64,000 bases of DNA from Antilocapra americana (taxonomy: Eukaryota > Chordata > Mammalia > Artiodactyla > Antilocapridae), in assembly GCA_007570785.1 (NCBI GenBank), contig ML664199.1, forward strand, positions 18,938,970-19,002,969. Direction: 5' to 3'. Below the pieces are notes generated by a model. It saw nothing but the letters and a program-made list of their open reading frames with translations, did no database searches and had not been told where the DNA came from. Shown in pieces: positions 22,881 to 34,715 of the stretch. The translations under genes and the position numbers were made by a program. Position 1 is the first letter of the stretch; each line of letters starts with the position of its first letter.

Positions 22881-23475
22881 ACTTTATATTCTGGAGAAGT
22901 TTTAGACTTAGAACAAAACGTAAAGGTATGACGTTTTCCCACACACCCGCTACCCCACCGTCAACATCCCTCATCAGAGTGGCACATTGGATACAGCTGA
23001 TGAACCTACATTGATAGCTCCTAATCACTCAAGATCCATAGTTTGACTTGGGGTCCACTCTTGGTGTTGTACATTCTGTGGGTTTGTACGAAAGTACAAT
23101 AGCAGATACCCTTCATTTTAATATCATGTAGGTCACTTTTACTGCCCTAAACATTCTCTATGATCTGCCTATTCATCCACCCACCCCTCTTCTGGCAACC
23201 ACTGATCTTTTTACTATCTCCATCAATTTGCCTTATCCAGAATATCATAGAGTTGGAACCATGCAGTATGCAGTCTTTTCAGATTGGCTTCTTTCACTTA
23301 ATAATATAGATTTAAGATTCTTCCATGTCTTTTCATGGTATGATAGTTCACTTCTTCTTAACCCTGAGTAATACTTCATTGTTTGGATGTACCACAGTTT
23401 ATTCATCCATTCTGAGCTGCTTCCACTAGAGAGAGATTTAACTGATGTTCATTAAAATGTTTCTGTTCTGAAGTC
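22881..23475 (-). mobile_element. Old L1 (L1M-type) 3' region
   Basis: Reverse-strand old L1: TTTTAGACTTAGAACAAAAC, TCAACATCCCTCATCAGAGT, CTCTTGGTGTTGTACATTCT, CTTCTGGCAACCACTGATCT and GGATGTACCACAGTTTATTC. Heavily diverged. Confidence 0.8.
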
Positions 23476-23493
23476 CACTTTTTGAGCTATGTT

Positions 23494-23669
23494 GTTGTTG
23501 TTCAGTCACACAGTCATGTGACCCTATGGATTGTAGCCCACTAGGCTCCCCTGTCCATGGAATTTTCCAGGCAAGAATACTGAGTCAGGTTGCCATTTTC
23601 TTCCCAACCCAGAGATCAAACCCACATCTGTTGGATTGGCAGGAGGATTCTTTACTATTGTGCTACCTG
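23494..23669 (-). mobile_element. Bov-tA SINE (diverged)
   Basis: Reverse-strand Bov-tA with a small deletion near GTCATGTGACCCTATGG. The tRNA-like head is degraded. Confidence 0.88.
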
Positions 23670-23889
23670 CAAGCTGTCTATATCTCTGTAGAAAGAACTC
23701 CTTGCTCCTGCCTAACCTATTTTGGACTAAAATGGAGGACAGTGTTGGAGGCCCCCTCATCAGTAGATCCATGTAAGGGTTCTGGGTTCAGCCAGTGTCA
23801 CTTTAGACTGGGATTTATTTACAGCATTGGGAACTGTGAGGATCCACTTAAAGTGGGAGTTAACAAGATTGCACTTTTTTGGGGGCTCA

Positions 23890-24035
23890 GAAAGATATGG
23901 CTCCAAATCTTGACTGCTATCTGCTAGTTATTTGAACATTAGTGAGTACTGGAGAGATGAATTTCCTGAACTTTACTTTCCCTCAACTGGAAAATTGAAC
24001 CTAATGACAACCTCCTGTGGATGCTTTTTTATAAA
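23890..24035 (+). mobile_element. MIR SINE
   Basis: Forward MIR order: TGGCTCCAAATCTTGACTGC, TATCTGCTAGTTATTTGAAC, CTTTACTTTCCCTCAACTGG, AAAATTGAACCTAATGACAA. Diverged. Confidence 0.6.
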
Positions 24036-25281
24036 GCTCTGTCACTGTTGATACTACTATTCATTGAAAGCAAAGAAGGGGGTGGGGTTCAGCCAGAATG
24101 GCAATTATTTGTGAGTGGGAGCAAACTTGTATTTTAGATGTCCACTGATTCCAGTCCTTTGACAGGTCTACAGTTACACTGAATCTGTGCACCATGTACT
24201 GTATAGTCCAAGCTTCTTTGACTTTGGAGTCCTATAGCCTTGCAACTTACAGGCTGTTGCCTGGAGAGAGAGAAGGCTGTTCCTTTGGGGGAAGTGAGAG
24301 GATTCTTCTCTTTGGAAACCAGAATTCACTTTTGGATGTGGCAAAGAGAAGTGAATTCCCCAGTTTCCAAAGTTCCAGACTCTAAAAGTGACCTTGAGAC
24401 TACCTCTTATAGAAATAATGGGAAAATATTATTATTTATAAGATAAGTCTGCTGTATTGAGAGCTGTTGAGATTTATTTTGGTTAAATGGAAACCTGGGC
24501 ATTCTTTCTGTGGGAAAAATTAGAAAAAAATACCATAGTATATAAATTTATGTAGCAAAACTTTTTCATAAGATACCTTTACAGAGTAAACTTTTTAGAT
24601 TTTATTTCTTGTCTGAAGACAGAATAAAGAAAATAAGTAACTTATGATGTGAATCCTTGTAATGGTTAAATTTCTTGAAATGAGAACCAGCTGTTGAATC
24701 TGATAGGCAACTCTCTGCAGATATAGTCATTTTGTAAGAATGTTTTATGAGCTTCTGCTTACAACACATTAAGTGAGACCATCAGCTTAATGATCGTAAA
24801 AGCTTCACAGAACCTATTTGGTATCACAAGCTCAGTTTTCTAAAATGTTTGATGGTGTAGTGATAACTTATCTAATGGCACTGTATAAAATAGTTCTCAG
24901 AAAGTAATGGTGATGCTGATGGGCGAGGTGACAAGACTGTTTATAACATTTGATTAATAATAAAAGTGATTTTGAAAATCAATTTTGGGGCAGTTTGAAC
25001 TGAGGAAATGAAACTACTTGATACTGGTTTGTCTTTGATGGTCACATTTATTCAACAGCTTTAGGAAGGAATTTGAACAAATAAAGAAGCCATCATGTAC
25101 CCTGTAGTGAAAAGTTGTCACTGACTTTGACCATTGTGCTAGCTGAGAGCAGGAAAGGATGTTAAGTAGAAAACTGAATGCTTCTGAGAAGGTGTTGGGG
25201 TTTTGACAGTGCGGTTTGAAGCTGAATTCATCTCAGCATTGGCTAAATATAAGTCTAGCTCCATGCCTAAACTTTATGGCT
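24036..25281. other. Intronic block, no gene seen
   Basis: About 1.2 kb with no recognisable repeat. It includes an AT-rich homeodomain-like TTGATTAATAATA word near 24950. No coding frame supported. Confidence 0.4.
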
Positions 25282-25296
25282 GCTACTTGAGTTTTT

Positions 25297-25435
25297 GTTT
25301 GTTTGCTTCTTTGATTGTTTTTTTTTGTCTACGCCATGCAATATTCAGGATTTTAATTCCCTAACCAGGGGTTGAACTGGCTCCCCTTGCACTGGAAGCA
25401 TGGAGTCTTAAATACTGGACCACCAGGGAAGTCCT
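25297..25435 (-). mobile_element. CHR SINE, truncated, with target duplication
   Basis: Reverse-strand CHR end (GATTTTAATTCCCTAACCAG, TACTGGACCACCAGGGAAGT). Flanking repeats GCTACTTGAGTTTTT (25282-25296) and GCTTCTTGAGTTTTT (25436-25450) differ by one base. Confidence 0.9.
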
Positions 25436-25450
25436 GCTTCTTGAGTTTTT

Positions 25451-26991
25451 ATAATTTAATATGCACTTTGCCTAACAGATAAAAAGGATTTTCTTTCTTC
25501 TTGTATGTTTGCATAAGGAGGAGGAGTCATACTCCTGGAAGAGTCATACCGGTCACATCGTGAATCTCAGTTTAACCCATATGACATATGAAGAACCAGG
25601 GACTTAAAGAAATGATATATTCCTGATACCCTCCAATTGTGGGAGGGCTGGAGTTATTTGCTGTCTCTGGTTCCAACTACTGTTTAACCTATGTATACTT
25701 GTAGTCTCAGGGGGGACAGAGACGTGCCTTGGATGTCACGGCCATGTTCGCTAATACCACTGATTGTTGAGCAGAGGTTTGCTCATTTGGACAAGGTGAG
25801 GGGCAAGTCTGGAGAGGAGGGTTTCCCCAAATACATGAAGCAGTTTCTAGTGGACCATGGACCAGCTTAAGATGCTGTCAAGGTTAGCATATATTCTTGA
25901 TGGAATCTACCTTTCTAGTCTGTCAACGGCAGCTACCAGAAGCAACAAGAAGTCCCAGGGTTCGTGGGAGGACACAACAGGAATCTCAGAACAATTATGT
26001 TTAGATAAAATGGACTTCCTTTCTTCTAATTTATAACGAGGTCCTTACAAAGTTGGACCACGACAATGATTTTATATTAAGAACCAAATCAACTAGACTG
26101 ATCAAGCAAATAAACAAACAAAAAATTGATCAACTTCGCTTTACTTTATTGGATTATCTGAGCACATTCTCAATTGATTTCATGTTCCCTGGGTTCTCTG
26201 ACTGATTATTAGTAGTTTGTTTTAAGTTTGTATTAAATATTTGGCTATATCTGAGAATTATATATGGCAAGGTTGTACGGAAAATTGCATGTGCATTTCA
26301 GGAAGAAATGATTAACCCTATCAAAATTTTCACTGCAGGTTTATAGATGTGCATAGACAGAAAACAAAGACTGTTGAATCCCTGTTCCTCCCACAGCTTG
26401 AGCCATTTGTCTGTCTCTTAAATTCATACCTTCCAGGAACTCTTGATCTTTGCGATGCTGGCAACTTTTAATTTAGGGGGTGAACGTCGAATATGACCTT
26501 TTCTACCCAGATTTCCTATAAGTTCAGTGGCAGTGTCCTTAAACATTTCTGTGGATATGTTATCCTTTTGTCATTCTTATATATGTTATTCTTATATGTT
26601 GGTATTTTGACTTGAAATACAGAAGGGAGAGAATAATTTTGATTTGTATTTTGTTCCAGTATTTCTTCAGAATTCTTGGTCCTCTCTGGTGATAAGGCTC
26701 AGGGGAAGAGACAGAGGAAGAGAATATAATCTTTAACATCTCATAGCCTTCTTTAACTGTTGCCCATTTTCCTCCTGCCCTCATCACATTGTAGCAGTCA
26801 CACCATCCCTCAGGTCCAGTGCCTTTTTCCATTCAACACTTTCCATCAATATTTAAACACAGGATTTTGGCCATTGCTGGCTTCTAGCAGTTCTGATAAG
26901 AGTTGTTTACAGATTGCTTCTGGAAGCTTAAGCTAATGATCTGTTACTATCCTGGTTTGGTTTGTTTTGATGACTTTCAATAAAGTGAAGG
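25451..26991. other. Intronic block, no gene seen
   Basis: About 1.5 kb without recognisable repeat. A 90-codon reverse frame at 26560-26832 has no domain I recognise and no splice context. Confidence 0.4.
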
Positions 26992-27185
26992 TAACTAACA
27001 CTTAATGAGAATCTAGTTATCTGTCAGGTACCTTACTAAGAGCTGTACAATAATTCCAAAATGGAGCAATGGAAATTCTCTTTTGCAGATGTCAGACCAG
27101 CTCTACAGGCTGAATGACTTGCTCAGGGTCTCACAGCTAGTGGAGGGGAGAGCGGGGATTCAAGCATTTGCAGCATTCTGATACC
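26992..27185 (-). mobile_element. MIR SINE
   Basis: Reverse-strand MIR, nearly full length: TAACACTTAATGAGAATCTA, TCTTTTGCAGATGTCAGACC, GACTTGCTCAGGGTCTCACA and GCTAGTGGAGGGGAGAGC. Confidence 0.82.
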
Positions 27186-28522
27186 TTATTTCTCAAGGGT
27201 AGTACGGAGACTAGCCACAGGACTGTTATCTCAGCCCAGAATTGCTGAGTCAAAATCCTCCACTGTAAGGTGATCCCTTAGTGACTTGAATGCACATTAA
27301 TGGTGGAGAGGCACTGCTGTACACAAAAGTCTGATAAACCAGAGACATTACAGATGGGAGGACGTTACAGATAGGGGGCACTTGCTTCCTGGTGGCACTG
27401 TTGAGGTGTGACATTGGTCATTTGCTTTTCTAACTGTGACTAAAGCAGGAAGTAGGAGCAAAAGAAGAGGAGATGCGCTGTGTTAATGGTGACCTACAGA
27501 GTAATTTTTGAGGTGTAGACACACCAGCATCACTATTACGATCACTACAAAGCATCTATTGAAACCTTTTTCTTTAAATGGCAGCTCCCAGTTGATGGAT
27601 TGATTTAGAATGCCTCTCTTATGAGATATTTATTGGGAGAAAATTGAAGCCTAAATCAGAATTTCTTGTACTGTGTTTGAGTACCTGGAGACAGTGCTAA
27701 GCCAGAAAGAAAATCATTTTTAATTAAGTGTTTATTATAGTTACTACAGTGGTTTGGGTTTGAATTTATAATATAATGGGGTTGTATTTTGATGTAGGTA
27801 AATTTATGATGCATTGGGTCCTTTGTGTAATCATTATATACCGTGCAAGATGCCTCTATTATAGGGTTTGAAGAAGAACTTTAGTGCGTTCCATGATTAT
27901 GAAGATTTATGATTATTCCATCTTTGCTTTTATGACACTGTAGATTATATTTGTGACAGCTGTGATACCGAATCCTTGGTCAGAAATAAACATCCAATTA
28001 CTGTATAGTCTCAGAGGGAAAGCATGATCTTCTTTATGAGAGTCCGCTTTATAAAGTGAGTTTAAGGATTTTAACTTGGCAGTAAGGAAATACTATCTGC
28101 ACAGCACTTTGATTTTAACATCATTTATTTGGTATTTATTGAGAGTCTTCTCTGTGCTAATTACATTCGTCTCTAATTATGAAAATCTGACAATATTCAC
28201 TAGCCCTGAAGCTGATTTGATGTCATGTTTCTGGAGTTTCACGTGAAGAGAATTGACTAGGTGGTCTAGTTCTTGATCCTGAAATACAAGAGCATGATCA
28301 CTGAGTTTGTAGAGTTCTTCCAGACTGCTTCATATACGTCATCTTGCCTAACCCTCCCATGGGTCAGGGTTTAACATGCTCATTTGATCGAAGGATTAAT
28401 GAGTCAGATGGTCTCACTGCCTTTGGCGTCCTCAGAGTCTTTTGTTATGAGCAGAGATGAGTAATTGCCATACTACTGTCTGACCATTCATGGCTACTGT
28501 TGTTTGTACCATTCAGTTGACA
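27186..28522. other. Intronic block; one possible MIR remnant
   Basis: 28330-28440 has a faint MIR-like order (ACGTCATCTTGCCTAACCCT, CATGCTCATTTGATCGAAGG). Otherwise unrecognised AT-rich sequence. Confidence 0.35.
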
Positions 28523-28524
28523 GC

Positions 28525-28745
28525 TGCTGCTAAGTCGATTTAGTCGTGTCCAACTCTGTGCGACCCCATAGACAGCAGCCCACCAGGCTCCTCTGTCCCT
28601 GGGATTCTCCAGGCAAGAACACTGGAGTGGGTTGCCATTTCCTTCTCCAACGCAGGCATGTATGCTAAGTCACTTCAGTCGTGTCTGACTCTGTGCGACC
28701 TTACGGACAGCAGCCCTCCAGGCTCCTCTGTCCACAGGATTCTTT
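28525..28745 (-). mobile_element. BovA2 SINE (BovA dimer)
   Basis: Two reverse-strand BovA units in tandem. The first is GTCGTGTCCAACTCTGTGCG to GTTGCCATTTCCTTCTCC and the second restarts at CTAAGTCACTTCAGTCGTG. The second unit is truncated. Confidence 0.93.
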
Positions 28746-28829
28746 AGTCATATTCTTTTTTGTGGTAACTTTGCTTTCTGTTTTTATCTTAATAGTCACT
28801 TAAATCATATTTATCTTCTTATGCATTTC

Positions 28830-28935
28830 AGCTTTACTTTCCTAGCTAGTCTGTGCAAATCTCACGTGTGTTATACATTTCTTTATATTCCTTATATTAC
28901 CTGGTACATCACAGGCCCTTGATAAATGTTGTTGA
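28830..28935 (+). mobile_element. L2 3' tail fragment
   Basis: TTACCTGGTACATCACAGGC and CCTTGATAAATGTTGTTGAG fit the L2 end. Confidence 0.5.
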
Positions 28936-30844
28936 GTCTGAAGTGGGAATAAGGAGAACTAATATCCTGATTTGCATCCTGTCTGCATTTGTTTCATTTC
29001 CTAGGCAGTGTTTTTTCTCTAGGTCTGTTAAGGTTAGGACTGCTGGCTTTTTTGGACTCTCACTTTAAGCCATGTCTTTGCCCAGCAGACCACAATACAA
29101 CAAAGAGGATTTGGAGCCCAATGTACTTGGTTTTGCTAAATGTTCACTGCTCTGATAAATCGTCTATCGGCTAAGCTAACTTTGGGGAATTAACTGTGGA
29201 ATTTAATTCTATTTGCTGGCCCCATCTGGTTACCATGGATACTTGCCCTGGCAGAAGGTTGTCCTCCTGGCCCTGGTACATGATGTTGCCTGTGGCAACA
29301 AATAGCTAGCTGGGTGGCTGAAGGAACAGGGATGGGATGTGAGTACCAGGTATTCACAGGGAGAGTGGGGACTTTGCTTGGACCTCTGAGGCTACGGGGG
29401 ACCTTATAGTCAGGACTGGGCCTGTGGAGGGAACCAGGGTGTGGTTTCAGGAGGTGGAGTTGCTGCAGGCAGTAGTCAGCATTGAAAAGGGCAACAGGTT
29501 TTGGCTCAGCCACCTTGAGATGAGGATTCTGGTAATCTGCAGAGATACAGGTGGGCAGGCAGTTGAGATTGGATCTGATATTAAGTAGGGTAGTTCAGGA
29601 GGCAAGGGTGGTCTTGAATGAGCTTGGGCTCTTAGCTGTGGAAGGAAGGGAAAGGCAGAGCCTTAGGATAGTGAGGAGAGAAGGTTGGGCTGAGCCACCG
29701 CTTCCTATCAATGGATTCTGTGATCAGAGTTGCAGTTAGAAACTGAAGAAAGAGTACAGCTCTAGTAGGACAGTGCTGAGTCTTATTCCTGTTCTTCATT
29801 ATAGTACTCCTGCTGTCTCCAGAAATTACTTAGTTGTCTCATCCGTAAAATACAGAGGCTGGGTTCATATGTGTTTTCCACCCTATGACCTGCATAGTGC
29901 TGCCTTCTGGAAAAGCATCCTGTGTTCATACAGTTTAGGAAATGTTGCATGGTTGGTCCTCCCTCAACATTGACAAGATGTACAGTGTTCATTGTTATCT
30001 TCCAGTAGCTGGTGGTGACCTAGGATGATTTTTATTTAGCCCGGTGGTTCCCAGTCTGATGGACCATGGCATGTCTTCTCCCTGAGAAGCTGGTGAGGGT
30101 GTTTCAAGCTTGAGAAAGACTATGCTCAGCAATTTCCCAGATGCCTGCCAGTGGAGGGTACCCTAAGTACATCCATCATTCGTTTAAGAGGCCATGGATA
30201 CACAAATGACCCATCCAGTTGAGAGCCACAAGTGGTCCTTCCCTTTCTACTTTAACTTGGTGTTTCTTCCCTCTTGAAAGTTATAGTGGAGACTCACTGC
30301 TCTTTGGAATTTCCTGACCCCCAGCATGGGAGCACTAGTCCCTGATTCCTGATCAGGATTTAGAGGAAGGGGTGTGGAGGGTGCCTACAATTGTTCCTCC
30401 TTCCTTTCCCAGAGCCTTGATGTTGGGCGTCAAGTCAGCTCCCTGATGTCGTGTCTGTTCCTCTCAGCCCCTTTGGCTTCATCAGTTACAGGCTGCTGGA
30501 AGACGAACAACACCACCTCCCGCCCCCCCTTCAACCTGGGGCATTATGTCAGTCACTTGGAACATGTTTTCCTTTTTCCCAACAACTGGTTTACAAATAA
30601 ACTTTTGGAATTCTGCCCACCCACCCCACCTCCCATTGGGTTGGCTGAGGTAACTTCTTAAATGCAATCTGTTTAAGCATTTTGTAACCAAGAGTAGGAA
30701 AAATACTGATTGTTTTATCAGGCTGCATTTTGCATAAATAACTTTTTTCCCAGAAGTCTTTTGGGAATGGGGAAATAAACTAGATGGAAGTAAAAGTGAC
30801 TGTTTAAGTGACTGAATCTAGCTATGGAAATGACTTTGAGACTG
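28936..30844. other. Intronic block, no gene seen
   Basis: Nearly 2 kb without a young repeat. Frames such as 29190-29513 (-) and 30374-30661 (+) have opposite-strand overlaps and no known domain. A short MIR-like remnant may lie at 29825-29865. Confidence 0.4.
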
Positions 30845-31195
30845 AAAATATTTACCACATGGAAAGTATTTGTGCAGCTTATACTATGTGTCTATCATTG
30901 TCCCTGACACCATGGAATATAAACCAAGCTTCTGCCTTCAAGGGACTGAAACAACTGGGGAGGTAGAACCACTGTTCTCATGGAGACATGAGAATGGAAT
31001 CCAGTGTTCTTCTGTGTAGCATTACATTGAGTGAAGGCAAAGTGGTATGAATTCAGAGATGGGAGTGACTGATGGACTGACTTAGTCAAGGGAGTCTCTG
31101 CTGAGATGGAAGGACTTGAGGGCCAACTATTGAAAGACAGGTGGGAATTGTAGATCTTATAAAGAAAAGGACAGTGTTTAGATGGGCAAAAGCTT
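30845..31195 (-). mobile_element. L2 LINE 3' region (old)
   Basis: Reverse-strand L2: CTTATACTATGTGTCTATCA, CTTCTGCCTTCAAGGGACTG, AAGGGAGTCTCTGCTGAGAT and GGAAGGACTTGAGGGCC. Strongly diverged. Confidence 0.5.
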
Positions 31196-33504
31196 ATGTA
31201 AATCACACCTCCTCAAAGGAAAGGCTTCTTAAACCCTGTTGTGTGTGAGGCAGTGTTTTGTATCAGGGGGTGATCATGGGAACTTCCCCTTTGCGGTGGG
31301 AAATGGACACGCAGGAAAATGAATGTGTCCACCTCAGACAGAAGAATCCCACCCCAGCTGCCCTGCTTAATTGTAAGTTGGAACTTTCCCAGCTTGGTGG
31401 CAATGCATGGAACACCCATTTGTGATAGATGGAGTCAGTTCAGTGGTGGACTTGGTACTGGCTGACCTGGGACCAGATAGAGTGGTGATAGGGGAGCACA
31501 ATGTTAATAATAAATAGTAACAATATATTCCTGAAACTTATTTGTTGAAAAACTTAGATATTTGGATTAGTTGACAGCAAAGGAGATTATAAATTTCAAA
31601 TAAAATGTTGCCTGTTTCCTTTTGGAATCATTCCAAGAACTGGCCCAGTGCCACATTTGGTTTGGATGGCATTTAACTATTAATCTTTGCCGGGACACTT
31701 ATATGATCATACAGACACTTATGTGGTCCTCCTACAACATGTTCTTCATTATAAGGGACAAAAGCAGTCTGATCCCATTTGGATTATTTCCTGTGCATAG
31801 GTAGATCACTCCAGTGATTTACCTAAGTTTTATTTTTGGTATTATTGACAGAAATTGACAGGCTATTGATGAAGTTAACTGACTAGTTCTATTGAAGCTT
31901 TGAACTGGCTTGCAGTACAGACACAGTACTTACAAAAAGTCACTAATCACTAGATCGCTGTCACCCGGTCTGTCAAATAGTTATGATATTATTGTGAAAA
32001 TAAAGCATAGTGTCCAGAAGGCACATAGTATGGGAATGTTTTGTTAAATATATTCTATTAGGATATTTGTTTTCCATGCAGACACATGGTTGACTGCCCA
32101 TAAAATGTTTGTTGAATAAGTATGTGGTTAAGGATCTCCACGTCTATTTCAGGCAATTATTCACAAAGTAGCAAAATGTCACTTTTCTATGTAAAGAGAT
32201 ATGATTGACATTCATAAATTGAGAGTACTAATGGTAGTTGTCAAAAGGTTTTTAAAATGTCTTTTGTATATGTCTTACCTGTGGCTGGAAAAACATTCCT
32301 AAGCCAGAGTTATAATTTTTTTTCTATTTTGTGTTCAAGTGGACTTTCTATTAAGAGGGCAAATTTTAGCTTCACATATTGGAGAATTAACTCAGGCTAT
32401 CTCACATTCTAAGAGATGCATATAGTAAATGGAAGCTGGTAAAGTGGAAGATTTTTCTTTTGTTACTAAAAGCCTGTATTTCCCATAGCTAAGCCAATTC
32501 AGCAAAGACTTGGAGGCACCAATTATTTAAGATTTTCCTTTCAAGCTGCAAACTTTAATTAAAATATATAGTTTGTGGTTTCAGAGGTCTCTCTTTGATC
32601 TATTTATCTGTAAAGATATTTTTACAACAGAAATTCAACATTAATTGGAAGTTTACCTTCCCTATTAAGGGGCATACCTGCAGCAGCAGGTTACAGTCCA
32701 GAGAGTCTGAGCTGGCTTTGCTGGATGTAACATTTCCCCCAAATCTTCTTTCCAAATGAAACATTATGCCATTTTTCATAAATATTAATGTATGATCTAA
32801 GGCTTTCTGTCTTGACTTGCCAGACTGAGTGAGAAATTAAATACTTAGCCAGGCAACTCGGTTTATCTATCCTTAGACTCTCTCTTCCCTCATTAAGAGG
32901 AAATTTTACCTAAAATATTGGAGCTGACTTCATAATTGGAAAAGAATTTTTCAGAAGGGACTTAAAGAAGGTGTTTGTTTCAGAGATCCTGCAGAGCAGT
33001 GGGACTGATGCTCATGAACAGCCTTTGAAATTTAAAAAAAATTTAATGATTTTTTAAACTCCAGGTCGTTCATGGATCTGCTTGGCTGTGGTGTCATCTC
33101 CAAGTCCCACTTTCTCTCTCTGCATCTCCTTCATCCTCAAGTCCTATGGTCTTTAAATTGTGAAGATGGGGATTGTCTTTGACCACTTTGCTCTTTCTTT
33201 GACCAACCAGACAATAACAAAATTTATAAAAGCCAATCCATCTTCTATATTCTTGTGATGAAAGCGGATGCTTGCTTATGCACGTCATCTACTAAAAAGC
33301 TTTCCTCTGGCATTTTTGTATAGTCAATCCAGAGTGCTAGAGCTAATATAATCTGTCTTATCTGTACCTACTAATACATCACCTTCTAGAGAGATGTATG
33401 GAGTTTTAGAGCTGGAAGGGATCACATGAACCTAACCACCAGATACAGACTTGATGCCTAATATTCTTCTTTTTAATTGTACTCAACTATTTTGTTTTTA
33501 ATAT
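31196..33504. other. Intronic block, no gene seen
   Basis: 2.3 kb, very AT-rich at 32150-32700 with TTTAATTAAAATATATAG. A possible L2 tail remnant (AAATGTTTGTTGAATAAG) at 32105-32122. No coding frame supported. Confidence 0.4.
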
Positions 33505-33735
33505 TTATTTATTTTTTTTGGTAATATCAGGTTTTAGTTGCAGCACATGGGGTCTTTGTTGCATCATGTGGGAGCTTTCGTTGTGGTGAACAGACTCTCT
33601 TTCTGCGCCCAGGATTCAGTAGTTGTGGCCTTAGTTGCTCCATGGCACGTGGGATCTTAGTTCCCTGACCAGGGCTCAAATCCATGTCTCCTTCCTTGCA
33701 AGGCAGATTCTTGACCACTTAATCAGGGAAGTCCC
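33505..33735 (-). mobile_element. CHR SINE
   Basis: Reverse-strand CHR: GGTTTTAGTTGCAGCACATG, GTTGCTCCATGGCACGTGGG, TTAGTTCCCTGACCAGGGCT and the end TCAGGGAAGTCCC. Target duplication not clear. Confidence 0.9.
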
Positions 33736-33774
33736 TATATTTTCTAATTAAAAAAAATAAATCAATACTTTGCT

Positions 33775-34010
33775 CATCTCTACCACAGGGCCTCTGCATG
33801 CACTGCCCCTTTTGTCTAGAATGCTCATCTTCTAAACCGCGGCTCTCAGTCATTATTTCTTAGTTTAAATGCCCATTCTTTAGAGGGGCCTTCTCTAACT
33901 CTCCAGCCACTCCATCACCCTTAGCACATTTGAAATGATTTTGTTTTCTTGCTTACCTGTTGTTTGTTCTCCATTATAGCTCCATGCCTGAAACATTCAA
34001 CTATTTGCTG
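33775..34010 (+). mobile_element. L2 LINE 3' region
   Basis: Forward L2: ACAGGGCCTCTGCATGCACT, GAGGGGCCTTCTCTAACTCT, CCATCACCCTTAGCACATTT and TCCATTATAGCTCCATGCCT. Confidence 0.75.
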
Positions 34011-34496
34011 TATAAAAAAATATGCTTTTTTGGCCTAAATTCCATGTTCATTAACAGCCAGAGGGTCACTGGTCACTTTATAAAGACTAATCAAATGAGA
34101 TGTGTGCAGATATAGTTAGTGCTGCTCCCAAATACAGGCATTCCCTTTCCTTTGAATCTTCTTACCCATTTGTATTCAGCTGGTTTTCACTCCCATTTCA
34201 CAGATTTCTCTTTGCTGATGTTCAGTGTTTGATGCAGTGGGCAGGCTGCGCTCAGTGGAAGGTGTGACTTACCGGGGTTCATGTGTGTGGCTGAGACAAA
34301 GTAGCCAGAGAACAAGGCTGACGAGCATGTGAAATGCATGTGTGTAGGAGACAGCACGCATGTGGAGCACAGGCCTGTCTGCCTTCGAGGATCTGGAAGG
34401 AGGGGGGCCAAGCAAGCAGCCCGCCCCCCTGCAGAGGGCCAGGGTGCTGGTGGCAGTCTCAGAAGCACACTGAGCCCTAGGAGGGAGGCAAGTGTT
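34011..34496. other. Intronic block, no gene seen
   Basis: 34330-34470 is locally GC-rich and open on both strands, but there is no domain, no paired splice sites, and no CpG-island density. I see no gene. Confidence 0.4.
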
Positions 34497-34715
34497 AAGA
34501 ATAGCTGGGGCTTACCCTGTGCCAGGCACTGTCCTAGGTGCCTCCACCTGGTAACTCACTCAGTACCTACGTCATGAGTGGATGCCTGTTACTGATCCAC
34601 TTTGCAAGTGAGGAAACTGAGTTTAATAACTCATGCAAGGCTGCAGAGGAGGTGGTTGAGTGAGGATACAAACTCAGGCAGTCTGGCTCCATGCTCTTAA
34701 CCACTAGTCTATACC
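34497..34715 (-). mobile_element. MIR SINE, near full length
   Basis: Reverse-strand MIR with most landmarks: TACCCTGTGCCAGGCACTGT, AAGTGAGGAAACTGAGTTTA, AGGCAGTCTGGCTCCATGCT and CTTAACCACTAGTCTATACC. One of the best MIRs here. Confidence 0.9.
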